Shown here piece by piece: positions 14,879-24,468 of a stretch of DNA of 56,883 nt. Positions within the stretch are counted from its first letter, which is position 1; each line of letters starts with the position of its first letter. The translations under genes were made by a program, and so were the position numbers. The DNA lies in assembly GCA_009693015.1 (NCBI GenBank), contig SHYB01000004.1:16001-72883 (forward strand), read 5' to 3'. Source of the stretch: Dehalococcoidia bacterium. GTDB taxonomy: Bacteria > Chloroflexota > Dehalococcoidia > SHYB01. A model generated the notes under the pieces. The model was given only the letters and a program-made list of their open reading frames with translations. It was not told where the DNA came from and did no database searches.

Positions 14879-17599
14879 GTGATTGATTTCGTCAAATACC
14901 GCAAGTGGTTCTACCTCCTCACCGGCCTAATGGCCGTGGGAGGCGTCATCGCCCTGATCGTCCCGCCACACCTCCCCTACGGGCAGGAGTTCACCGGTGG
15001 CTCGACGATTGACGTGACGTTTACCGGCACATCGAAAGAGGTGACAGCGGACGAGGTGCGCGCCAAGCTCGGCAGCATCGGCATTGGCAACACGACGATT
15101 CAGCGGGCGGTGGACCCGGTCACTGGGCAGACATCGTTTTTCATCCGCTCGCCGTTTGTGGAGGAGAGCTTCGCCAAGCGGCTGGAGGAGCGGTTCGGCA
15201 AGGTGCAGGTGACGGGCTTTGAGGACGCCACGGACATGGCGACGACGATCACCCTGTTCAGCCCGGTCTCCGCGGCGCAGGTGACGGCGGCCTTCGGCCT
15301 GAATGCGCCGCAAGGCCTCAAGGTGATCCCGCTGAGCGGCCAGGAGTATCTGGCGTATGCCCCCCGCTATTCCCAGGCGCAGCGGAGCACGCTGGCAAGC
15401 GGCCTGGAGAAGCAGTACGGGAAGACGACGGTAGGCGCGTTCGATGGAACGGACGACTTCGCCGTGACGTATGTGTTCGATAATCAGCCGGTGGCAGCCC
15501 AGGTGCAGCAGGAGGCGCGGACGGCGGGCAACGCCAGCATCATCGCCACGCGACTCGACGAGAGGACGATCTTTTTGGCGGGACGCAATCTCGCGGGAGA
15601 CGCGCGGGAGAAGCTGTTCGCCACGCTTGATGAAAAGTTCAGGGGCAGCGAGCGGATGCCGTTCGACTACGCCAAGGGCCAGGCGTTCACCGTTGCGCTG
15701 CCCGACCCCATCACCACGGCGCAGGTGGAGGCGGAACTTGCGCGCCTGGTCGCGGCGAAAACCGTAGCGGGACGCGGTCTGCTTTCGCGCGCCGGTGACG
15801 GCGTGCTGTTGCTGCGGGCGCCGAACGTGCTGCCGCAAGAGTTGCAGGACATCGTCGCGGCGCTGAACCAGGAGTTCCAGGGCGTGCAGAGCACATCGCT
15901 GGACGGCGCAGGCAACGTAGCGCTCAACCTAGATTTTGGGCCGGCGGTGGATATTGGCACGGTGCAAGCGGAGGCGGCGCGCCAGGAGATCAAGGACCTG
16001 GCGGTGGGCAACACGGGTACAAACGCGAATACGTTTTCGCTGGTGGCGGAGAAGGCGACCAAGGAGCAGCGGGGCGCCCTGCTGGCAAGCCTGGAAGCTC
16101 GCTTCGGGTTTTCCAGGAAAACGACGTACGACACAGCCGGCAGCCTGGTGGCGGTGTACACATTCCAAGAGCCGGCGGCTGACCGCAACGGGATTCTGAA
16201 CGAGCTGGCGGCGCTGAGCCTGCCGAACCTGGTGGTGGAGGCAGTAGGGGAGCGGCGCTTCCTTATCGCCACGACAGGCGCGAATTCCCTGACAGAGGGC
16301 CAGATCAGGGATGCCCTGATCAGCAAGTATGGCCCAATCCTCAGCGTGGAGCGCCTCGCGGCTGCCGATTCCCTTGCCACTATTTTGGACTTTGGACCGG
16401 CGGTGGCCTACAGCACATTCAAAGACGCCGTGGCCGAAGCCAAGGTAGCGGGCTTGTTCAGCGCCGATTCAACGGGCACAGGGTACTTCCTGGGCGGAAC
16501 CGGCGTCACCGCAGCACAGGTGGGCACAGCACTAAGCGCCATCGAAGCAAAGCTGGGATTGGCGAAGCAGACGCCACTGGACTTCACGAAAGGCCAGGCG
16601 GCGACGCTGCGGCTGACCAACCCCGCAGGCGTGTCCGCGGCGGTGAAGAAGGCGCTCATCCTGGAGAAGACCAGGGAGCGGCAATTCTTCATCGGGGGAC
16701 ACGGGCTGACGTCAGACGATCAGGCCGGGCTGCAAATCGCGCTGAGCGAAGCCTTCGGCGGCGTGCAACAGGCGGCATACAACTTCGCCAACAACATCGC
16801 GTCAACCCTTGCCTTCACGCAGCCGGTGAGCGAGGCGGACTTGAAGGCGTACCTGGAGCCGTTCGGCTACCGCGACCTCACGGTGCAGGAACGCCCCGAG
16901 GGACTCTTCATACGCGGCACGCGGGCGCTGGACGACCAGCGCAGCACGATCATCGCCGCGCTGGAGCTGATCGCGCCGGTGGACCGTGAGTCGCTGGAGT
17001 TCTCGTCCGTGGATGCGGAGATCGCGCAACGGAGCATCCTGAACACGCTGTGGGCGGTGCTCGCCGGGACCATCGGCATCCTGGCCTATGTGTGGTGGGC
17101 CTTCCGCCGTATCCCCAAGTCCATCCGGTTCGGCTTTGCCGCGATCGCCGGGCTGAGCCATGACGTGCTGGTCATCTTGGGAGTATTCGGCCTCCTGGCG
17201 AAGTTCACGGATGTGGAGATCAACTCGCTGATGATCGTGGGCATCCTGGCGATCATCGGCTACTCGGTGAACAACACCATCGTGGTGTTCGACCGCATCC
17301 GGGAGACGCAGTTGCGAAACCAGGGCAAGGAAATCGAGACCATTGTGAACATGGGGATCAACGATACGCTGACGCGTAACCTGAACACCAGCATCACCAC
17401 GATCATCGCCATTCTGGCGGTCTTGTTCTTTGGCGGGCCGACGATCCGCGACTTCCTCCTGGTGATTCTCGTAGGCGTCATCGCGGGGACGTACGGCTCG
17501 ATCTTCCTGGCGGGAAACATCCTGGTATCATGGGAACGCGGCGAGCTGCGGCAGATACTGTGGCCATTCCGGAAGAAGCGAGCGGCGGCCGCGCCATAG
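14879..17599 (+). CDS. secF: Protein translocase subunit SecF, greatly enlarged
   Basis: The ends are ordinary SecF: VIDFVKYRKWFYLLTGLM (first membrane helix), YGQEFTGGSTIDVTF (Sec-GG motif), and from residue 721 five membrane helices with GLSHDVLVILGVFGLL, YSVNNTIVVFDRIRET and TLTRNLNTSITT. The protein is 906 residues, whereas SecF is usually about 300. The extra roughly 600 residues all lie in the extracytoplasmic loop between the first and second membrane helices, and consist of degenerate repeats of about 75 residues. The frame is open throughout, so this is not a frameshift artefact. GTG 14879 has GCGAGG eight bases upstream. It is expected to pair with SecD directly upstream. Confidence 0.93.
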   Translation: MIDFVKYRKWFYLLTGLMAVGGVIALIVPPHLPYGQEFTGGSTIDVTFTGTSKEVTADEVRAKLGSIGIGNTTIQRAVDPVTGQTSFFIRSPFVEESFAKRLEERFGKVQVTGFEDATDMATTITLFSPVSAAQVTAAFGLNAPQGLKVIPLSGQEYLAYAPRYSQAQRSTLASGLEKQYGKTTVGAFDGTDDFAVTYVFDNQPVAAQVQQEARTAGNASIIATRLDERTIFLAGRNLAGDAREKLFATLDEKFRGSERMPFDYAKGQAFTVALPDPITTAQVEAELARLVAAKTVAGRGLLSRAGDGVLLLRAPNVLPQELQDIVAALNQEFQGVQSTSLDGAGNVALNLDFGPAVDIGTVQAEAARQEIKDLAVGNTGTNANTFSLVAEKATKEQRGALLASLEARFGFSRKTTYDTAGSLVAVYTFQEPAADRNGILNELAALSLPNLVVEAVGERRFLIATTGANSLTEGQIRDALISKYGPILSVERLAAADSLATILDFGPAVAYSTFKDAVAEAKVAGLFSADSTGTGYFLGGTGVTAAQVGTALSAIEAKLGLAKQTPLDFTKGQAATLRLTNPAGVSAAVKKALILEKTRERQFFIGGHGLTSDDQAGLQIALSEAFGGVQQAAYNFANNIASTLAFTQPVSEADLKAYLEPFGYRDLTVQERPEGLFIRGTRALDDQRSTIIAALELIAPVDRESLEFSSVDAEIAQRSILNTLWAVLAGTIGILAYVWWAFRRIPKSIRFGFAAIAGLSHDVLVILGVFGLLAKFTDVEINSLMIVGILAIIGYSVNNTIVVFDRIRETQLRNQGKEIETIVNMGINDTLTRNLNTSITTIIAILAVLFFGGPTIRDFLLVILVGVIAGTYGSIFLAGNILVSWERGELRQILWPFRKKRAAAAP
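14996..17014 (+). repeat. About nine degenerate repeats of about 75 codons inside secF
   Basis: In protein terms units run roughly 40-116, 117-190, 191-265, 266-343, 344-419, 420-496, 497-570, 571-637 and 638-712. Each shows a strand (for example ATTITLFSPVSAAQV, ATLRLTNPAGVSAAV, STLAFTQPVSEADL), a helix, a second strand ending in a phrase such as QFFIGGHGLTSDDQ or GYFLGGTGVTAAQ, a helix such as LQIALSEAFGG or LSAIEAKLG, and a linker. The pattern matches an alpha/beta ferredoxin-like fold such as the SecDF P1 head. Repeats are diverged at the DNA level, so the expansion is old. Confidence 0.75.
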
Positions 17600-17722
17600 C
17601 CTGAGCGCTTGTCCGCACCAATCGTACCCGGCGCACCATCTGCGCCCAGCGTCATAGTCTGGCGGCCTGAAGAGCGCGCGGCGCCGCTGGTTTCGCTTCT
17701 GCGCCGCGGCAGGGGAGACAGG

Positions 17723-18808
17723 ATGTTCAGCACCACCAGAGGCGCTGCCACGCTTTCGCTCCTCGCCAACATGGCTCTGGTTGGCCTGAAGCTGGGAGTC
17801 GGCCTGTCCATCGGCTCCATCAGCGTGCTGTCCGATGCGCTGGACAGCAGCGTTGACCTGATTTCGGCGATGATTGCCATGCTGGCGATCCGCGTTGCGG
17901 CGCGGCCGGCGGACCGGCAGCACCCTTATGGCCACGGCAAGCTGGAGAACGTCAGCGGGGTGATCGAATCTGTGCTCATCCTGGCGGGCGCAGGGCTGAT
18001 CACCATAGAGGCGGTGGACCGGCTGCGGCATGAGGCGCCGATCACTTCGCCAGTGCTGGGCATAGTAGCCATGACGATCTCTCTCGCCATCAACGTGGGG
18101 ACGTCGGCGCAGTTGCGGCGTGTGGCGCGCAAGACGGGTTCGGTTGCGCTCTCGACATCGGCGTGGCACCGCACGTCGGACATCGTGACATCGTTGGGCG
18201 TGCTGGTGGGGCTGCTCCTCATCTGGTTCACGCCGTGGACGTTTCTCGACCCGGCGGTGGCGCTGGCGATCGCGGCGTTCATCGCCTGGACGGCGGTGCG
18301 GCTGGTGCGCCGGTCGTTCGTTGACCTGCTGGACGTGAGCCTGCCGGAGCGGGAGGTGGGCATGGTGCGCCGCGTGCTGGCGGAGCACACGCCGGGCTTT
18401 GTGAGCTACCACAGCTTCCGCACACGGCGTGCGGGGAGCCATCGCTACGTGGAGCTGCATCTGGTGCTGCCGCGCGTGGCGACGGTGGAGCACGCGCACC
18501 TGCTGACCGATCGCATCGAGGACGCCATCGAGAAGGCGCTGCCGGACGTTATCACCACGATCCATATCGAGCCGTGCGATATCCCCTACATCGAATGCGC
18601 CAAGGAGTGCGTGGGCAGGCAGCCGCAGTGCTACCTGGTGCCCTCAGCTTCCATGGAGCCGCACCCCGCGGGGGAGCGTCGCGACCTGCGCCGGCGCTTG
18701 TACGGGCACGGGGCGGGCAGCGCGCCGGAGGCGAAGCCGCCGGAGTCAGGCGCGGCGGCCACGTCAGACGGTCCGGCCGCGTCAGACAGTTCGGATCGTC
18801 TGCCCTAG
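17723..18808 (+). CDS. Cation diffusion facilitator (CDF) metal transporter
   Basis: A 361-residue inner-membrane metal/proton antiporter. The membrane part holds the two metal sites typical of the family, SDALDSSVD and SAWHRTSDIV, plus HPYGHGKLENVSGVIES. The cytoplasmic dimerisation domain includes SYHSFRTRRAGSHRYVELHL and VTIHIEPCD-like sequence. Past this is a Cys cluster (CDIPYIECAKECVGRQPQC) and a disordered Ala/Pro/Ser tail of about 60 residues, both beyond the usual CDF length. ATG 17723 follows AGGGGAGACAGG. The last 27 bases overlap the convergent aminotransferase. Confidence 0.92.
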   Translation: MFSTTRGAATLSLLANMALVGLKLGVGLSIGSISVLSDALDSSVDLISAMIAMLAIRVAARPADRQHPYGHGKLENVSGVIESVLILAGAGLITIEAVDRLRHEAPITSPVLGIVAMTISLAINVGTSAQLRRVARKTGSVALSTSAWHRTSDIVTSLGVLVGLLLIWFTPWTFLDPAVALAIAAFIAWTAVRLVRRSFVDLLDVSLPEREVGMVRRVLAEHTPGFVSYHSFRTRRAGSHRYVELHLVLPRVATVEHAHLLTDRIEDAIEKALPDVITTIHIEPCDIPYIECAKECVGRQPQCYLVPSASMEPHPAGERRDLRRRLYGHGAGSAPEAKPPESGAAATSDGPAASDSSDRLP

Positions 18809-19696
18809 TTCGCGGGTGACGACCTGCGTGTAGGCCTTGGCGAGCAGGCGGGTGATTTCGCCGGGGCGGCCCGCGCCGATGGACCTGCCCTCTATGGCGA
18901 TGAGGGGCATGACCTCCAGCACGGAGCTGGTGAGGAAGGCTTCGCTGGCTTGCATGGTGTCTTCCACCATGAGACAGCCCGCTTCCATGTCCATGCTGAG
19001 GGCCTGGGCCAGGTCCATGACCACCTGGCGAGTGATGCCGCGCAGCAGCCCGCAGTCCCGGGATGGGGTGCGCAGCTTGCCGGCGATGACAAAGAAGACG
19101 TTGCTCATGGCGCCTTCAGCGATGCAGCGATGGTCGTTGAGAAGGAGCGCTTCATCGGCGCCGCGCCGGACGGCCTCGGCGCGGGCAAGCAGGTTTTCCA
19201 GGTAGCTGGTGGATTTGAGGTGAACCAGCGCGGCCTGGCTGGAGCGCAGCCGGGGGGCGATGACGGCGGTGTACCCCGCGGCGGTGCGCGCGGCGATCTC
19301 CTGGGAGACTGGCGTCACGGAAATGAGGATGGTGGGCTGGCCGGTGTTGGGAAAGATGGGGAGCCCCGAGCCGGGGCCGGCGGTGACGGTGAGGCGCACG
19401 CGGGCATCCCGCAGATGGTTGGCCTCCAGCGTGGCGTGGATCGCGCGTTCCAGGGTGTCCCATTCGCCGGAGAGGAAGATGCCGAGTTCTTCCGCAGCGT
19501 GGAGCAGGCGGGCGAGGTGATCGTCCAGCCGGAAGACTTTGCCCTGGTAGGCGCGCATGGTTTCGAAGAGGCCGTGGCCGAAGAGCAGGCCGTGGTCCAG
19601 CGCAGGGACGTAGGCGCGGTCGGCGGGCACAAGCTGGCCGTTGAGATAGAGGATAGGGATAGAGGGCTGGTCTGCCCCGGAAGGCTGGTTTGGCAT
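18782..19696 (-). CDS. Class IV PLP aminotransferase (BCAT / aminodeoxychorismate lyase-like)
   Basis: A 304-residue fold-type IV PLP enzyme. DHGLLFGHGLFETMRAY is the N-terminal signature, LKSTSYLENLLARAEA carries the PLP-binding Lys, and CIAEGAMSNVFFV binds the cofactor phosphate. Candidates are branched-chain aminotransferase, D-amino-acid aminotransferase or 4-amino-4-deoxychorismate lyase (PabC); motifs alone do not decide, and no folate or branched-chain gene is adjacent. A TATAGA -10-like box lies just upstream of the start. Confidence 0.9.
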   Translation of the reverse strand: MPNQPSGADQPSIPILYLNGQLVPADRAYVPALDHGLLFGHGLFETMRAYQGKVFRLDDHLARLLHAAEELGIFLSGEWDTLERAIHATLEANHLRDARVRLTVTAGPGSGLPIFPNTGQPTILISVTPVSQEIAARTAAGYTAVIAPRLRSSQAALVHLKSTSYLENLLARAEAVRRGADEALLLNDHRCIAEGAMSNVFFVIAGKLRTPSRDCGLLRGITRQVVMDLAQALSMDMEAGCLMVEDTMQASEAFLTSSVLEVMPLIAIEGRSIGAGRPGEITRLLAKAYTQVVTRELGQTIRTV

Positions 19697-19892
19697 GACA
19701 GAGGCATTCTATATCATGGCTTACCCGCCTGAGGGGGGTGCGCGCCCTGCTTGACCAGGCTGGCAGCCCTGATTCCCACGACGGCAGCCCCCAGACGCGG
19801 GGCGGGGCCAGCCCGCAGCAAAGGTGGAGCGCCGCGCAGCGCTGTGCTACGATGCCCCGGACATTGTAGTGGATGCATGGGAAAGGACAGCT

Positions 19893-21128
19893 ATGAAGGC
19901 GGAGATTATCTCCATCGGCACGGAGCTGCTGATGGGGGAGATTGTGGATACAAATGCAGCATTTGTGGCGTCGCAGCTGCCTTCTCTGGGCATTGACCTG
20001 CACTATGTGCACCAGGTGGGCGACAACATGGAGCGGCTGCTGGAGACGTTCCAGCGGGGGCTTTCGCGGTCGGATGTGTTGCTGTGCAGCGGCGGCTTGG
20101 GCCCCACGGAGGACGACCTGACGCGGGAGACGATCGCCAAGCTGATGGGGGAGAAGATGGCGGTTGTGCCGGAGTTGGAGCGTGAGCTACGGTCGTTCTT
20201 CGTCAATCGCGGGATCGAGATGCCGTCGAACAACCTGAAGCAGGCGATGCTGATTCCCTCGGCGCAGACGCTGCCGAACCCCATGGGGACGGCGCCTGGC
20301 TGGTGGGCGGAGAGGAACGGGAAGATCGTGGTGGCGATGCCCGGGCCGCCGCGGGAGATACGGCATATGTGGGAGACGCAGGTGAAGCCGCGGCTGCGCC
20401 AGCGGGCGGGCGGCGCGGTGCTGGTATCGCGGGTGCTGAAGATCACGGGTATCTCCGAAGGCGCGGTGGACGTGATGTGCGGCGAGCATCTGCGGGGGAC
20501 GAACCCCACGATTGGGGTGTACGCCAAGCCCGATGGGATCCACGTGCGCCTGGCAGCGAAGGCGACCGACGATGCATCGGCGCGGCTGCTGATCGCGCCG
20601 GTGGAGACGTACCTGCGGGGCCAGTTCTGCGATCACCTGTGGGGCACGGATGAGGAGTCGCTGGCGGCGGGCGTGGGCAGGCTGCTGACGGAACGCCATC
20701 TGACGCTGGCGGCGATGGAATCGTGCACCGGCGGGCTGTTTTCCAACACGGTGACGGATGTGGCGGGAGCGTCGCAGTATTTCAAGGGCGGGCTGGTGAC
20801 GTACACCACGGAGGCGAAGGCACGCTACGGGGTGGACCCGCAGGTGCTGGAGCGGCACGGTGCGGTGAGCGAGCAGACGGCGGCGGCGATGGCGCGGGCG
20901 GCGCGGGAGCAGTTGGGGGCGAGCGTGGGCGTGGGCATCACCGGCGTGGCGGGGCCGAGCGAGCAGGAGGGGAGGCCGGTGGGGACGGTGCACATCGCGG
21001 TGGACCACCCGAAGGCGCAGCGGGCGTACACAGGGAAGTATTCCGGCAGCCGCCTAGACGTGAAGCAGCGGGTGACGACGGCGGCGCTCTTCCATCTGCG
21101 GCGCTTGCTGGTGGAGATGGGGGAGTAG
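19893..21128 (+). CDS. cinA: CinA family protein (molybdopterin-binding plus NMN deamidase domains)
   Basis: A 411-residue two-domain protein. The N-terminal half has the MoCF-like fold (IISIGTELLMGEIVDTN, SGGLGPTEDDLTRE, MPGPPREI), which in characterised CinA acts as an ADP-ribose pyrophosphatase. The C-terminal half (ESCTGGLFSNTVTDVAG, FKGGLVTYT, GITGVAGP) is the PncC amidase that deamidates nicotinamide mononucleotide in pyridine nucleotide recycling. ATG 19893 begins directly at the conserved fold. The promoter probably lies in the 196-base divergent gap shared with the aminotransferase. Confidence 0.95.
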   Translation: MKAEIISIGTELLMGEIVDTNAAFVASQLPSLGIDLHYVHQVGDNMERLLETFQRGLSRSDVLLCSGGLGPTEDDLTRETIAKLMGEKMAVVPELERELRSFFVNRGIEMPSNNLKQAMLIPSAQTLPNPMGTAPGWWAERNGKIVVAMPGPPREIRHMWETQVKPRLRQRAGGAVLVSRVLKITGISEGAVDVMCGEHLRGTNPTIGVYAKPDGIHVRLAAKATDDASARLLIAPVETYLRGQFCDHLWGTDEESLAAGVGRLLTERHLTLAAMESCTGGLFSNTVTDVAGASQYFKGGLVTYTTEAKARYGVDPQVLERHGAVSEQTAAAMARAAREQLGASVGVGITGVAGPSEQEGRPVGTVHIAVDHPKAQRAYTGKYSGSRLDVKQRVTTAALFHLRRLLVEMGE

Positions 21129-21152
21129 GGGAGTAGGGGACGCCGAGCGCCC

Positions 21153-24100
21153 TCACACCGTCAGCCGCCGGTACAGTTGCGGCAGGCGCGAGGGCAGGGA
21201 GTGGATGTCCGTGACCACCTCGTAGCCCATATCGGCGCACATGGTCTTGAGGTAATCGTGGCCGGAGCGGTCCACGGTGAGGCAGAACGGGGTGATGCGC
21301 TTCTGCCTCGCTTCTATCAACGCCTTGCGCGTATCGTGGACGGCGTATTCCTTTTCCACGCCTTCGCGGGAGTAGCCGCGGTCCTGGGGGCGGCCGTCGC
21401 TGAGGAGGAAGAGGAGCTTGGTGCGCGCGTCCTGGCGGTCCAGCTTGGCGACGGCGTGGCGGATGGCGGGGCCCATGCGCGTGGCATGCATGGGGGTGAT
21501 CTTGTCCAGGCGTTTCTTGACGCTGTCGCCGAACCGCTCGGCCAGGTCTTTGATGACGTAGAACTCGACGTTCTCCCGCCCGTAGCCGGAGAAGCCGTAG
21601 ATGCCGTAATGATCGCCGATGGCCTCCAGCGCCGTGATGAGCAGGACGGTGCTTTCCTTTTCAATGTCAATGATGCGCTTGTAGGAGCGGCGGCTCATCT
21701 CCTCGCGCCGGTTGCGCAGCCAGGCCATGTAGTCGCGCGGGTCGTCGGGGAAGTCCCCGGAATCGGGCTGGCGGCGCGATTCGTCCACGGCTTCCGCGGT
21801 GGAGGCGCTCATGTCCAGAAGGAAGGCGACGGCGACATCGCGCTCGACCTTGTTGCGGCGCCAGTAGACCTTATCCGTGGGCGTATCCCCGGCGAGCTTT
21901 TCGATGATTGATTCCACAACAAGGTCGAAATCATACTCGTCGCCGTCCGGCAGGTGCTTGATCTTACGCATGGACTCCGGAGCGAGCATTTCGAACTGCT
22001 TCTTGATCTTGGAGACCAGGCCGGAATAGGTGCGCAGGGTGTTCTCGAAGAAGTCGGTGCTGCCTTCTTCCATGCGGCGCTCGCGGACGCGGCACCAGCG
22101 GGGCTTGTAGTCCGTGGCGCGGAAGTCCCACTCATCGTAGAGATAGGCCTGGGGCTCCTTGGCGGAGAGCGGGGCGTCGTCATCGGGAACGTGGGGAAAG
22201 TGATCGCCCTGGCCGGAGCGCTGCTGTTGCTCCTGGGAGACCTGGTTCATCAGGTTGTCCACGAAGGCGGCGGCCATCTGGTCGAGATCGCCCTCCTGCC
22301 CATCCGTGAGGTCCAGCTCCACGCTCTGCTCCAGCATCTGCTTGAGGTCCTGGGGAGAGACGCCCTTGGTGTCCAGTTCCCCTTGGCCCTTTTTCTGCTT
22401 GTCACGCAGTTGCTCCAGCGCCTGCACCAGCTCCGGCTTGAACTCGCCGCGAAACTCGATCTTCTGTGGGCTCTCATACTTCTGCTGTTCGCCATCCGGC
22501 TGACCCGCGCCTTGGGACATCTGGGCCATGAGATCCTGGAGCATCTTCTCCAACTGCTCCATATCCGGCTCGTTGCTCTCCTGCTCCATGCCCTGCTGCT
22601 CCTGGTCTTCGGGATCAGGCTGGAGCACGTTGGGCAAGCGGCTGATGACTTCATAGAGGCGGATGGTGGCTTCCGCAGTGTCTTCGATGGTGGCCAGGGG
22701 GGATTGCATGACGCGCATGACCTGCTTGATGGCGTCTAGCTGCAAGGCGATGGCTTTCGGCACCGCAAGAGGGGAGACCTCTTCCAGGGAAAGACGCACC
22801 AGCAGTTCCATCGCCGCTTCCCGGAGGGGGAGGGTATTGGGCGCGGGGCGGCCGGCGACGGCTTCGCCCTGCACACGGCGATAGGCAGGGGCGATGCCGC
22901 GATACTCCACGGTGACGCGGTGGTCAATGCGCCCGTCTTCCACCAGCGTGAAGATGTCTGAAGCGAGGCGCCGGTCAGTGAAGCTATCGAAGAAGCGCTG
23001 GAGATCGCTGATGGCGTGCCGCCCCTCAACGATGGGGGCGCGGGTGTGGCGCTGCTCGCGACCGGCGTAGACGGCGCTGGGGCGGTCGAAGGAGAAGGCG
23101 AAGCTGCCGAACTCCAGGTGGGCCACCTGGTGGGTGGAAATAACCTTGAACCAGGAAAAGTTCTCCGCCTTGCTGTTGTAGCGGTCAATGAAGACGGGAA
23201 GGTAGATATTGCTGCCTTCCGTGGTGGCCTCCTCCGCGGAGTTCCAGCCGATCTTGCGCTCCTTCAGTATCTCCGTGGCCTGAAGCTCCACGTCCTGGCC
23301 GGCAAGGGCGCGGCAGTACATGGTCAGCACTTCCTTGACGCGCTCCAGGTTGATGCCGTGGCTGAGGGCTTCCAGCAACTGCTCGCTGCGGCCGGACTCC
23401 AGGCGGAAGAAGGCCATGCCGCCGTCTTCGTTCTCCTTCAGGAGGCGCAGGCCCTCGTCAAACCACTGCACAAGCTGCTCGCCGCGGACGCGGTCAAGGA
23501 CGGTGGGCAAGCCGCGAAGGAACTCGCCCACGGCGGTGGGTGCGGCGCCGGCAAGCTGCTCTGCCAGCCCAAGCATTTCCGCATGGTCCTCAGGAGAGAT
23601 TTCGGCGAGGGCGTCGGCGCTTTCATTGAGGAAGGTGACGACGTTGACGCCGGATACACGCGCCAGGCGATCCGCCAGGGCCAGATAGCGCGGGCGCTGG
23701 CTTTTCTCCACGCGGTAGATGGCGCGAGGGGCATGCTCGAAGTAGGGTTTGACGTCGCGCCAGTTGTTGCGCGCCAGGGCGGAGGCCAGGCCAAGGAACG
23801 CCTTGCGGTCAGCGCGGTCCACCTTGGTGAACACGCTGTCCGCGAGGACAAGGCATTCCGCGGCGAGGTCGTAGGATTTTTGCGCCAGGGCGTCAATAAA
23901 GACGACGAGTTCTTCCATCTCAAAGAGGCTGACGGACTGTAGCAGTTTGGGGCTGGACTCGAAGAACGTGGCGGCGAGGGAGCTGGATTTCCAGGTGCTG
24001 CGGTAGAGGCCCTTGCCCAGGCCGGCCCACTGGCCGATGGTCTCCGGGGGAATGCGGTCAAGCACCTCCGGCGTGGCGCGGAAGAAGGCGGAGGAGACGA

Positions 24101-24386
24101 TGGGGGAGGTGGCGGCGAGGGAGCGGCCCCACTGCGCCCAGAGCATGAGCTGCTCAAAGTTCAGCTTAGGCAGCACCAAAGGGGAGGCGCGAAAGTATTC
24201 CGTGGCGGATTCCCAGGAGCGGAAAGAGTGCTCGGCGATCTCCACGCCCGCCTTGGCCCAGGCCTCCACCTGGTCCGGGGCGAGGCGTTTGGACGACTCG
24301 TCGTACCCCTTCTGGAACTCGGTGTAGACTGTCTTGGGAAAGCGGTGCAGCGCTTCTGGCAGTCCCGGTTCGCTGGTTGGTTGCAT
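21153..24386 (-). CDS. vWA-domain protein (CbbO/NorD-like partner of a MoxR ATPase)
   Basis: About 1077 residues in three parts. The first roughly 350 are helical repeats of 35-40 residues with phrases such as WAQWGRSLAATSPIVSSAFF and FFESSPKLLQSVS. A long Gln/Glu-rich charged middle region follows. The C-terminal vWA domain has MIDAS motif LLDMSAST near residue 857, TRMGP and LLSDGRPQD. In CbbQO and NorQD systems the vWA protein presents a metalloenzyme to the AAA+ ring for activation. Here no RuBisCO or NO reductase is near, so the client is unknown. ATG 24386 was chosen; an upstream start at 24521 would overlap the ATPase gene. Confidence 0.88.
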   Translation of the reverse strand: MQPTSEPGLPEALHRFPKTVYTEFQKGYDESSKRLAPDQVEAWAKAGVEIAEHSFRSWESATEYFRASPLVLPKLNFEQLMLWAQWGRSLAATSPIVSSAFFRATPEVLDRIPPETIGQWAGLGKGLYRSTWKSSSLAATFFESSPKLLQSVSLFEMEELVVFIDALAQKSYDLAAECLVLADSVFTKVDRADRKAFLGLASALARNNWRDVKPYFEHAPRAIYRVEKSQRPRYLALADRLARVSGVNVVTFLNESADALAEISPEDHAEMLGLAEQLAGAAPTAVGEFLRGLPTVLDRVRGEQLVQWFDEGLRLLKENEDGGMAFFRLESGRSEQLLEALSHGINLERVKEVLTMYCRALAGQDVELQATEILKERKIGWNSAEEATTEGSNIYLPVFIDRYNSKAENFSWFKVISTHQVAHLEFGSFAFSFDRPSAVYAGREQRHTRAPIVEGRHAISDLQRFFDSFTDRRLASDIFTLVEDGRIDHRVTVEYRGIAPAYRRVQGEAVAGRPAPNTLPLREAAMELLVRLSLEEVSPLAVPKAIALQLDAIKQVMRVMQSPLATIEDTAEATIRLYEVISRLPNVLQPDPEDQEQQGMEQESNEPDMEQLEKMLQDLMAQMSQGAGQPDGEQQKYESPQKIEFRGEFKPELVQALEQLRDKQKKGQGELDTKGVSPQDLKQMLEQSVELDLTDGQEGDLDQMAAAFVDNLMNQVSQEQQQRSGQGDHFPHVPDDDAPLSAKEPQAYLYDEWDFRATDYKPRWCRVRERRMEEGSTDFFENTLRTYSGLVSKIKKQFEMLAPESMRKIKHLPDGDEYDFDLVVESIIEKLAGDTPTDKVYWRRNKVERDVAVAFLLDMSASTAEAVDESRRQPDSGDFPDDPRDYMAWLRNRREEMSRRSYKRIIDIEKESTVLLITALEAIGDHYGIYGFSGYGRENVEFYVIKDLAERFGDSVKKRLDKITPMHATRMGPAIRHAVAKLDRQDARTKLLFLLSDGRPQDRGYSREGVEKEYAVHDTRKALIEARQKRITPFCLTVDRSGHDYLKTMCADMGYEVVTDIHSLPSRLPQLYRRLTV

Positions 24387-24468
24387 CAGGCGAAGGCCGC
24401 CTGGCGGCTCAGGCCGGTCGGCGGCGCATCCTCCCCCCTCAGGTTGGGCGGCGATTATGGAACGGCGG

